The notes under the pieces were generated by a model. The model was given only the letters and a program-made list of their open reading frames with translations, was not told the origin of the DNA and ran no database searches. From the NCBI GenBank assembly GCA_946803715.1, contig CAMPET010000003.1:629127-641821 (forward strand): a stretch of DNA of 12,695 nt, given 5' to 3'. The stretch is from Beroe ovata. Taxonomy: Eukaryota > Ctenophora > Nuda > Beroida > Beroidae. A program made the translations under genes and the position numbers. Of this stretch, positions 1 to 9,200 are shown in pieces; the first letter of the stretch is position 1; the number at the start of each line of letters is the position of its first letter.

Positions 1-71
1 TTAAATGTCAGTAGCATTTCCTAGTACAGTAGAACCAACATAGACATTAGACACAGATATAAAAGACGCAC

Positions 72-572
72 CTTTAGGTCCCTATGGATAACATTTCCGC
101 TGTGTAGATACTTGATGGCTTTGAAAATCTGAAACATGCTTGTCAATAACAAGAAAATACCCTGTGTTGATGACAGATCCTTCTGAAAAGTAGCAAGCAA
201 ATATTGACCCTTGAGTGAACTCATAATCAGCGCGTATTTTGACCAAGGCATAGAAAATGTTTTTCCTAGGATAGGTATGTTTTCCTAGGATATTTCATTG
301 TATATCAAAGCCCGGTTAAAACCATACCTCCCTGATTCTCGTTGCGATACAATTATTAATCTTAATATCGCAAAGTGGTCCTCTTAAACTAACGCAAAAT
401 AGCCACCACAGTTCCCATTAGCCACCACATTAGAACCCGGTATGTTGCAAGTGGGTTGTGACGTGAAACGCACCTTACCCCAGTACCCCACCTCCAAAGT
501 AGAGAGAAAGAGAGACTTAGAGGAGCAATCGTTTGCGGGGGCGTCCGCTCACATATACANCACACACACACA

Positions 573-606
<34 letters not shown>

Positions 607-3600
607 TCATAGGAGTAGGAAGAGAAGCAATCAGTCTAATAGCTATCACATGACCAACCCACGCTGCATTTCTCTCCCTCGTTCCTCTCTATCTCAAAAA
701 TCTTGATAAATTGAGTATGACGTGGGTGGATGATCAGTGCTGTTTAACTACAGTTGTGATAAGTTTACCGAAACATCAATGATGAACATTTCCTCCGTGT
801 TCAAATAACTGCGAAAAGAGGTATCCCTTTTCTCAAATACTGGTATGGGGTTGGTGTGGTAGATTTGATTAAGACAGTGAAATTCTTTGAAGATACGGGA
901 GCGGACTGTTCTAAAAACTATCTCTGGAACAGGGGAACATATAGATTAAGATCATAACTATTATATGAACTCGAATGAGGCATAGCCTGCAAGATGTAAC
1001 CTAATTTGTAGGTTTTAATGCGCAAGCAGGTGATGAATGTACCAGACGAGATTAAAATGATTCACATTGTGAGTAATCAGTAATGAAGTAATGAGTAAGA
1101 ACCGGATTCAAGAATCAAATACCTTAGTTGTACTTATTAAGATCTGTACCAATAAGACGTGTACAATTTAAGACCTGTACTATTTAAGAAACTTTTTAAA
1201 TGCAGTAAAAATTGACATTCAGTTCGAAATTTGGATAGTTCGGATGATACATTTAGACTAGGTTGAGTAAATGGGTCGAAACTCGATTGGTATTTTCGCT
1301 CCTAAGAGTAAGCTGACCGCTCTTATCTGGAAAGATCAGCTTCCTTCCTTCAGGTAATAGGCTCTATATAACCTAGGCTCTACTTATGTCCTTATGATGG
1401 CCTGGCTTGCAGTGGATAGAAGTTTGGGCAGGGTTTGGTTGAGAATTAGAATCCTATTTAGAATCCTATTTAGTTGTTACTATTGTATAGATTTTTATGC
1501 TGAGTGCAAACTGATCCATTCACTGGATGTGCACAGTTTCTCAACAGGAAAACTGACTGTTTGGGTTGACCTATTCTCCCATGCTTCACTGCCAATTGTT
1601 GACCTACCATGTGCACAGTTGTCCGGCAGCTCTTGTTTCATTTCGGATGAACGTCAGAACCAAATATGACAATTGGGTGGCTACAAATGAAGAAGTTGAT
1701 CACTCAAATCAGAGTAAATCGTGGGAATGGTGAAAGATTCCCGTTCGTAGAAATTAAGAAATGTATAAATTAACACCTGTAGAATTTAAGACGCGTACAA
1801 ATTAAGAAATTTTTTCGTAATTTTCTTATTTAGTACATGTCTTAATAAGTACAACTAAGGTAGGTAGAATTTCATCATGCATACAGGAACGTATCACACT
1901 GGGGACATATCTCACTGGGGACTTATCTCACTGAGGACATATATCACTGGGGATACATCTCAGTTGAACTGAACACTGTGCCTCCTCTACAGCTCCTCTT
2001 ACCTGGTAGGTAATGTACTTCTTGTGGATGTCTTGTAGAATGCCTCCCTTGTTTGCAGCATATAGATCAGTGTCTGAAATCATATATAATAACTGAGGAC
2101 ACGCATCACTCATGGCATGAGGAATTCAACGGAATTGTGAAGTTTTCAAACCAGGCTCTGGTTATAAAACCAATGATAATTTCCTGGGTAATTAAATGAA
2201 CATTTCGCTGCAAATATAATATGTTGTTGCCTATCTGACCAGCGACTGACGTTGTTAACGTGTAAACGTGATACGTTATCAGTTCTCTAGAGAACTCTAA
2301 TAAAGTTTATGTTACATTCCAGGGAATCTCTTTTTTCAGTCCCATTCCGGTTGTTTGTGACATGTCTCTGCCTCGTTTAACACGACTTCACCGTGGATTG
2401 TCGACCGCGTGTGCTCTATTATACCGGAGGAGTGGCGGACCTCAACTAGCCCACTTCACGGCAGCGCGACATCTCACTTCTCCCCACACTCCTGTGACTC
2501 TAACTGACTATGGCATATTCGACGGAGAGCGTGAACTTCTCCACATAGAGACTCGCAACATGTGCCGGTGCGAGCAGTGTTTCGGTCGGCACAGTCACCA
2601 CAAGACTAACCTGCCCGACACGGGGGGCAACCTCTACCCAGAGGTCAGGGTCACTGAGGTAGGTCGTATCAGTGACCACTACATCACCCTCACATGGAGT
2701 GATGGACACACGGGACTCATTGCCCGGACACAGGAGGGGGAATATGGGCCTGATCCGGTGCCCCACCTGGCGGACAAGTACCTCAATGTGTCCATGAGAC
2801 TCAACAAGAGTCAGCAGTTCTGGGCGGCACCGAGCCCTGACAACACTAAGATGTTCGACTATAGGAGTGTGGTTGGGAGTTTGGACGCCCTTAGGGAGTT
2901 CTATGCTCATTATATGGTTCACGGGATAGCTTTCCTTGAGAATATGCCAGAGGGAAGAGGATTGAAGGAGATGATCAATGAGGACTTGAGGTGTGGTCCT
3001 ATCAGGTGTACGGTGTTTGATGAAGTGGACGTGGTAAAAATGAAGCCTGAACCCCTCTCTGCAGGGTACAGTACTAGCAGCTTGGCAGGGCACACAGACC
3101 TAAACTACTACTACCAGGTAATGTGCCAGTATGAGAGAGCTTATAGCTTTATAGTTTTCCTTGCAGTTCAATAGTGGTTCGGCAGTTTGATAATCAGCAG
3201 GTTTACTGATTATTCCGAACCACAGTCTCTTTGTTGATGTGCACATTGAGCACTGTATTCTATATAAGTCAACATGCATTTTCGATAACTGATAAGCAGT
3301 TATTCCAACTCGATTTTCGACAGTACAATTATTGAATCATATTGAGTACGATAAGGAATGAGAATTTTCTGGATATGTGAATAAGTATTTCCCTAGCATT
3401 CCACTAAGCTTATGTTTCCTTTCAGGCGCCCCATGTTCAGATTTTTCACTCTTTCCACAACACGGTGAAAGGAGGTGAGAGTTTTTGGGTGGATGCCTTC
3501 TCGGCGATGAGTGAAGTAAGAGAGGAGCGCCCAGACTACTTCCATACTCTTTCTACAGTCCCTGTATTCCACCGGTTCACTCCTCCCGGCACCGTTAAGT

Positions 3601-4761
3601 ATGTTCGAAGTCACCACACAGTGGTCAACATGCTCGGGGACGACCTCAAGAGGATCAGTGACAACCCGTGGTCTACAGACACTCCTCAAGCAACACGGAC
3701 ACTGGACAGAGCTACGAGGGAAGCATGGTGGGAAGCATATCTCTACTACCGGGCAAAAGTGGAGGATCCCTCTCGGTGGATTATAAGAAAGCTAAGGAGT
3801 GGAGAGGCTGTAATGACTGACAATTGGAGGGTTTACCATGGTCGTAAAGAATTCAAAATAGAGCCGGGCCAAGAGAGAGTTGTGGCAACGGCATACATCA
3901 ACTGGAACCATCTGCAGAGGATTCTCCTCAGCCCAGAGGAGGCAGAACCCTGTTATCTCCAGATTGAAAACCACTAGACAATCCATAAATGTGAGCCCAC
4001 AAGTGATAATCAACTGATGTGGATATTGAAGCTGCTCTGTATCATCTATAACAAGCATTTCTTGGTGCATTGAATCAAGCAGTTGACTATAGTTAGGTAG
4101 GTATATCAATTTAAGTTGACAGACATTAAGAATTACAAAGACGAGCCTACTTTTTGTACAACGTTTGTCATGCTTTCATTTAGTACAAATTCATATTTAA
4201 TAAAAACTCCTATTTAGTCCCATTGTCCCATTTATTTGTTCAAATACTTATCAGCTCTTGATATTGCAGGAATTTTCTTGCATTTCCTAAGATATTGTAC
4301 TCACCCATATACTCAAATACAAGGTAAATGTCTTTGTCACTGTTTGCTGGAATCACATTCAGAAGCTTTATCACATTATCATGATTACCAAACTCCTAAA
4401 GTAGTAATTTGGATAGATGAAATCATAAAATCTTGGCGCAGGGATGGAAATTAGCTGCATTTCTATGATACCTGAAGGAAGAAAACTTCACGGTATGTCC
4501 TTTGAGCATCAGTTGCATTTTGAAAGGCATCAAATATTTTCTTCAATGCCACTATTCTTTCTTTCTTTCTATCTAATGCTCTCCAAACAATTCCATAAGC
4601 CTGAAACAAACAAAAATTAAACATGTTATACCAATTTGAAGTTAATTATCGGAACACAACTTGAGCTTTTTACTTACTCCTTTTCCCAGCCTCTTTTGAA
4701 TCTCATACTTCTTTGTAATATGACTTTCTATTCCATCCACTTTACTCTTCAAATTAGACAT
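72..4761 (-). CDS. MAPK15: MAPK15/ERK7-type MAP kinase, N-terminal part (3' end beyond window)
   Basis: Atypical MAP kinase; in animals the family acts at cilia/basal bodies and in autophagy and secretion (family knowledge). Minus-strand exons read by eye: 4761-4678, 4600-4472, 4395-4305, 2073-2003 and 128-72. All borders are GT-AG and the phases join without a frameshift; exon 3 ends in phase 1 and its last G plus AC of exon 4 makes Asp102. The product so far is 144 residues. It contains the glycine loop GKGAYG (26-31), ATP-binding Lys48 in VALKK, alpha-C Glu66 in TYREV, and the catalytic loop HRDLK (140-144). The stretches [28 protein letters not shown] and [17 protein letters not shown] are diagnostic of ERK7/8 rather than ERK1/2 or NLK. 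By my alignment helix alpha-D is one residue shorter than in human. The activation loop and C-terminal tail lie off the left edge. Introns 1 and 2 are 77 and 76 nt, but introns 3 and 4 are 2231 and 1874 nt; intron 3 houses another gene. TTTTAG one base before the ATG could be an acceptor for a 5' UTR intron. Confidence 0.92.
129..1119. other. Left part of kinase intron 4, no coding signal seen
   Basis: Non-coding sequence between kinase exon 5 and the transposon. It holds a 13-bp motif TTTTCCTAGGATA repeated at 261-273 and 280-292 (19-bp period), a purine-rich run near 498-525, and the CA microsatellite with one ambiguous base (N at 560). I see no exon with protein similarity on either strand. 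Confidence 0.6.
561..603. repeat. (CA)n microsatellite
   Basis: A run of CA dinucleotides interrupted by a single CT at about 573-574. It is preceded by an undetermined base at 560, probably a sequencing or assembly stutter. It lies inside kinase intron 4; on the kinase strand it is (TG)n. Confidence 0.97.
1120..1862. mobile_element. Non-autonomous DNA transposon (MITE-like) with 21-bp TIRs and TA duplication
   Basis: The ends are perfect inverted repeats: 1122-1142 starts CCTTAGTTGTACTTATTAAG, and 1840-1860 is its reverse complement. Both are flanked by TA (1120-1121 and 1861-1862), the target duplication expected of Tc1/mariner-type elements. Inside each end lie related blocks in direct orientation, about 1157-1198 and 1772-1814, built from repeats of the type GTACAATTTAAGA. 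The interior has one 91-codon open frame (1394-1669) with no transposase motif that I recognise, so the element appears non-autonomous. It sits in kinase intron 4. The superfamily assignment is inference from the TA duplication. Confidence 0.85.
1892..1971. repeat. 16-bp tandem repeat, four units plus a degenerate fifth
   Basis: Units of the type TATCTCACTGGGGACA at 1892-1907, 1908-1923, 1924-1939 and 1940-1955, with a decayed copy to about 1971. It begins 30 bp from the transposon's right end and stops about 30 bp from the kinase exon 4 donor at 2002. Confidence 0.9.
2281..2296. promoter_or_regulatory. Perfect 16-bp palindrome upstream of the dioxygenase gene
   Basis: AGTTCTCTAGAGAACT equals its own reverse complement and ends 65 bp before the dioxygenase ATG. 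Two ACGTG cores lie just upstream (about 2258-2270). The position suits a proximal promoter site; the binding factor is unknown, and a chance palindrome cannot be excluded. Confidence 0.4.
2362..3977 (+). CDS. BBOX1: gamma-butyrobetaine dioxygenase-like Fe(II)/2-oxoglutarate oxygenase
   Basis: Family role: hydroxylation of gamma-butyrobetaine (or trimethyllysine) in carnitine synthesis using Fe(II), O2 and 2-oxoglutarate. Two exons, 2362-3117 and 3426-3977, joined in phase 0 across a 308-nt GT-AG intron, give 435 residues (human BBOX1 387, TMLHE 421). Visible sites: an N-terminal zinc-site pattern Cys68, Cys70, Cys73 plus His116; iron ligands His244 and Asp246 (GHTDLNYYY) and His390 (DNWRVYHGR); and Arg403, thirteen residues after His390, where the family binds 2-oxoglutarate. 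AYINW (from Ala407) resembles the BBOX1 C-terminus more than TMLHE. The first ~30 residues are rich in Arg/Leu/Ser/Thr with no acidic residues, like a mitochondrial presequence (inference). The gene lies entirely inside kinase intron 3 on the other strand. Its exons are visibly richer in G/C-ending codons than the kinase or RAD54B exons. A poly(A) signal follows at 4199. TMLHE or another trimethylamine-acting paralogue remains possible; family is near certain, exact substrate is not. Confidence 0.85.
3174..3223. repeat. Two-stem hairpin in the dioxygenase intron
   Basis: The outer arms GTGGTTCGG (3174-3182) and CCGAACCAC (3215-3223) are perfectly complementary. Inside them ATAATCAG (3190-3197) pairs with CTGATTAT (3206-3213) around an 8-nt loop, leaving a 7-nt bulge on one side. 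It lies in the only intron (3118-3425) of the dioxygenase gene, 56 nt after the donor. Confidence 0.75.
4199..4204 (+). terminator. Poly(A) signal AATAAA of the dioxygenase gene
   Basis: Canonical AATAAA 221 bp after the dioxygenase stop codon. It is followed within about 30 bp by T-rich sequence. It lies only ~100 bp from the kinase exon 3 donor (4304), so the whole nested transcription unit can end before that exon. Confidence 0.65.
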
Positions 4762-6290
4762 CCTAAAATTGAATTGAAAATAAGATCATTTAAACTTAGA
4801 TTTAGATCAATCACCCTAGAGTCCATGTCCATTGAATGTTAAAATTTATAGACATGATTTAAGACATAACAGGATGATTCCTTAGAAAATATGACCAGAT
4901 ATGTTTCTATTGTCTCATTGATACAATGCTATCATCAGTTAAAGCAGGGGTCTGGTTTGCAGGTCCCCAAGGATTTTCAGTATAATCTTATACCTATTCC
5001 TACTTCCCTCATATCACAAAATTTAGCTGTAGCCTTCAACTCAGGCTATATATATATCCAAGCTGTGTTCAAACCTGGAAGCTGGAGTAGGGGTTTGGTT
5101 GAACACTGTTCAATGAACAGGCTACAAAAACCCTTCAAAATGATGATTTGATATTGAGTTGAACTGAAAATTTTATTGAATGTATAACAATACAGCACAC
5201 ACAAGCACACTTATAAATACCCCAATATGTTTGAATTCCTAGATACAATATCTATACAGCACCCAGAGAGAGAATTGTAATTTTGGTCTGAATACAGAAT
5301 AAGAAGTAAGATATCGCCCCGGCGTGCGCTACAAATTTTCATGCGGCATGCCTAGTGACAAGAGTGAAGAGCTAGATCAGTAACATTTGGTTAACTGTCA
5401 CAGGTCAAGTCACTTGAATCCTGATTGAAATAACTTAGTCCTTAGTCTCACCATCATAATAATTGTTCATTATATCATTGCCTGTCCACGATAGGTCATT
5501 AGGTCCTGGTTTCGGCTTTCGCGTCTCACGCTCGCAGGTCAACGACTTGGCGGCTTTTGTTAAAGAGCCTAGTAATTATAACCTTCGTAGAGGCGCGTGC
5601 GCCGCGCGCAAGGAACAGTGGACCAAAACTTGCATTGGCTGTCGAGAATTTCAAATTTCATTGCGCGCGCGCCGCAAATTATTCTCGCTGGTGCTCGCCG
5701 CTTAACTTCGCGGCTCGGATCGCGTCAGCCTAGCTGGGCCTGGGCCGGGCCTAGCATCGCCGTGTCAGGCAAACCAAACCATCCGGCAACCATTGGCGCC
5801 ACGCAAATGTGAGGGTAGGGAGTTCGGGGTAATCAAAAACAAAAAACGCTGACCACTGCATCAGAGAATGGATGAATGATGATTGGCATTTCTGAGATGG
5901 GTCTCAAATTTTCAGACACTAACTTTGAATATACCTAACATTGATGGTATTGAAATTTTTGGTTGTTTCCACTATCAGGTGAGTCATGTGAAGAAGATTC
6001 AAAGATTGGTTAACAAGAGCCAAGACTGATCCCCTATCTGTCCATAAATAGCTTTGAGATTTGAGACACTTCACTAAAAGTACCATTCTATTTTCTAACA
6101 CTAAGTTGAATTGATTCAATTGACTTTGTATCACTGTTTACAATGTTCATTGTTCAATCATCTGAAATTAAGTTAAATTGTAAATCTGTTCATTTAAGCC
6201 ACACCAGGTTTTCCACAGGGTCAATTTATATAAACACATGAACAGTATTGTGTTAACCATGTCCTTCTGTGTTGTCTTTACATAACTGCT
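4762..6290. other. Divergent intergenic region between the kinase and RAD54B
   Basis: Roughly 1.5 kb between the two initiator codons, with genes transcribed outward. The flanks are AT-rich with no exon-like similarity. A 15-bp palindrome with one central base, TTGAACACTGTTCAA, lies at 5099-5113. The middle is a sharp CpG-rich block, described separately. Confidence 0.6.
5310..5815. promoter_or_regulatory. CpG-rich block, likely shared divergent promoter
   Basis: By eye about 40 CpG dinucleotides fall between 5490 and 5815, with a smaller cluster at 5315-5345, set in AT-rich surroundings. Candidate sites: E2F-like TTTCGCG (5517-5523); ATTGG (reverse CCAAT) overlapping TTGGCGCC at 5792-5800; and a second ATTGG near 5634. 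A 9-bp inverted repeat pairs CGCGCGCAA (5603-5611) with TTGCGCGCG (5661-5669). E2F plus CCAAT sites would suit an S-phase gene such as RAD54B (inference). No transcription start can be fixed from sequence, and the open frames here resemble nothing I know. Confidence 0.45.
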
Positions 6291-9200
6291 ATGAGACAAT
6301 CAGCTGCACCTTCCACAATCAGCTCTGTTCCCAGAAAAAGGTTCAAGTTCAACAGCCCATTTCTATCCAATGTTAATACTTGCAGCCCCGCCTCTGTTCC
6401 ACTGAGAAAACTGGAGGAAAGTCAAAAGTATTTTGATGCATCTGAACCAGCTGATAAATGTTTCTCTAATGAAGGATCCTCTGAATTCAGTAAATCAGAT
6501 ATTAATATCATTAATAATATTGCAAGTGATAGAGATATTAAGGAAATTGTGACTAAACGATTCAAGGCTCTATACACAAAGTTAGTTCATATTCTTTTAA
6601 TTATATCCCATATAGTGAGTATTGACTATCAAGTATGTGTGTTGTGGCCTATACTTTTATGTCTTACCTTTCAGATTCTCAAAAAAGAAAAATAAGACTT
6701 GGGAGAATGATGGTATTTTAGTTCTTAAGGGTAATGTGATGGAGTTACATGATGATCAACAGAGGATAATTGCCAAAAAATCACGGTGCAGTAAACAGGA
6801 GTTGGACTCATTAGAGTGTGGCTTTTCCTTAGTTATTGGTGGTAAAGATGTGTTGATTGATGAAGAGTATTCATATTCTGAAACCTATGCAACTAGAACT
6901 GAAAAAGAGAATACAGGTTCACAAATTTGCAAAGTTGAAACATCTCAGTATTCTACAAAAGAGTGTGCAGTTATAAGAAGTGGGAAGCCTAAAAATACCA
7001 TGGGCTCTGGAGATAAATTTAAGGTAGCCACTAAGCCCAAATCACGACATGATCCTGATGCCCCTGGTGCTATAGTCTTATCAAGAGAATCTGCTAATTC
7101 TGTTGCAGTTGTTCTAGACCCTTACATTGCACATCATATGAGGATTCATCAGATTGATGGTCTTAAGTTCTTATACAGTTGTGTGATAGGTCATAATGAG
7201 CATGGTAATGGTGTCATTCTGGCAGATGAAATGGGCTTAGGTAAAACCCTTCAATGTATTGCATTGATATGGACAATGATGAAACAAGGTCCATTGGGCA
7301 AGCCAGTTTGTAGTAGAAGCATTATTATCTGCCCGAGCAGTTTAGTAGCAAACTGGAAGAAAGAATTCAGAAAATGGCTTGGTGAGGAGAGAATCAAAGT
7401 TTTTTGCATAACTGCAGGTGAGAGTTCTGTCAAGGACTTTGCCTCATCCCCCCTATATTCTGTGTTGGTTGTGAGTTATGAGATGTTCAGGAAATCCATT
7501 GGTGATATTTCCAATATCCCATGGGGTTTGGTTGTTTGTGATGAAGGACACAGACTGAAGAATCTCAATGGAAGGCTTGGGGAGGCCCTGCATAGTATGT
7601 CCTGTAAACGTCGTGTTGTTCTTACTGGGACTCCTGTTCAAAATAATCTCAAGGTAAAGTAGCTATATCAGGCATATGAAGTTTACCTGAATCATATATA
7701 TTCTGATACTGTTATGGACCTGAAGAAAGCGGTAGCCACACCATTTAGCTAAAACACTATATAACTAAAACCTTATTTACAAGTAAATTTACTTTTGGCT
7801 AAATGATGCGCTATTCGCACCTTATAGCTAAATAAATCCTTCATCACTCTTACTGTAAGAGTAAGGGTTAGGGTAAGGGTTACATCAGATTAAGCTAAAT
7901 GGTACGCGATTTGCACCATTTGCCTTAAACGCTGTTTAGCTTAATTTAGCTATAGAGTGTGTTTAGCTAAATAGTTTTTAGCTATAGGTAAAGTGCAGGA
8001 ATCGAAGAAAGCACATCATTGCCGAGATTTCATAAGGATATTCATTATAAAATCAACCTCTCCCTTTTCAGGAGTTCTATTCTCTGGTAGAGTTTGTGAA
8101 CCCACAGATTTTTGGCTGTGCAAGAGATTTCAGCTGTAAATATGCAGAGCCAATTCAAACATCGCTACTCCCATCTGCAACGTCAGCTCAAAAATGCTTG
8201 GGTAAAAAACGTTCAAGGGAGCTTATGGAAATTACTTCAACATTTATCTTGAGAAGGTATTTGATGGGTAGAGCAGAGTATTGCATGATATTTCCATGAT
8301 AGGTATTAATGATTATTTGTAGAAGCACTCTTACTGAAGCTGTACCTATATTGCTCAGGACAAACAAGCTAAATGAGAAGTTTCTTCCCAAAAAGGAGGA
8401 GCACATAATATTCTGCAAAGCCAGTGCCTGTTTGAAAGAGAAATACTCTGAATTGTTGCATGGAACAGATCCCTCAAATCTACCAAGCACGGTGTTATTT
8501 GAAGTGAGCCACAATAAGATTTTTTTCACATCTGTTGTGTACTTGGCTTGCTTAGTTAGTTCATTTGGTTGATACCGATGATATGAAAGTTCAGAGGTTG
8601 AAACTGTTTATTATTTAATTTCAGTTGATCAATAAGCTGAAGAAGCTTTGCAATCACCCTTGCTTGATTGAAAACAATGAGATAGGCATTCAGGAAGTCA
8701 ATGTGTCAGATAGCACTAAGCTTATTGCGGCTTCGGACATAATCTTGAAGCAACTTTCACAATGTCGCAAGTTGGTCCTTGTATCAAACTATACACAGGT
8801 TTTCTTCACACTGATTGGTTGTCCTTCACTGGTTGTTTTTCCATGATGGGCCAGTCAGGGTACAAAATAGCAATCTTTCTCAGACCCTAGATCTACTTGG
8901 TTACTTGTGTGACTCATTGAAGGTTGAGTATCACCGACTTGATGGCAAAACCCAACAATCAAAGCGACAGAATATGGTGGATTTGTTTAACTCATCTTAT
9001 GACAAGTGAGTTTCAAATTTATATGGGTATTGGGTAGGAATATAGTAGAATTATTCTGCGATTGTTTTGATATCCCATTGTAAAGATGCGTTCTGGAGAA
9101 GGGTGTTCAAACACGCACTAAATAAAAACATGAAATATCCTATCCAGACGAATGGTGTTCTTATTAAGCAGCAAAGCTGGTGGGGTAGGACTGAACCTCG

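Noticed and set aside
389-649. Minus-strand open frame with a CVCVCV stretch
   Set aside because: It is produced by the CA microsatellite and includes the ambiguous base at 560.
1394-1669. Possible transposase fragment within the TIR element
   Set aside because: The 91-residue frame has no DDE or helix-turn-helix pattern that I can recognise, and similar-sized frames occur by chance.
1892-1971. CRISPR-like array
   Set aside because: The units are directly adjacent without spacers, in a eukaryotic intron; it is an ordinary minisatellite.
2500-3093. 197-codon open frame on the minus strand
   Set aside because: It is the antisense shadow of dioxygenase exon 1, whose sense frame has clear family motifs. 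The antisense peptide resembles nothing.
2362-3977. Trimethyllysine dioxygenase (TMLHE) as first choice
   Set aside because: Three cysteines of the zinc site and the AYINW end fit BBOX1 better; the presequence alone is weak evidence. Kept as an alternative.
72-4761. ERK1/2, ERK5 or NLK identity for the kinase
   Set aside because: [12 protein letters not shown], the [16 protein letters not shown] stretch and [13 protein letters not shown] follow the ERK7/8 pattern, not those families.
5463-5812. Overlapping open frames in the CpG-rich block
   Set aside because: Arg/Ala-rich products follow from base composition; there is no splice-consistent extension and no family similarity.
7862-7879. True interstitial telomere
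   Set aside because: Only three degenerate hexamers, placed exactly in the centre of a fold-back element, so they are better explained as part of that element.
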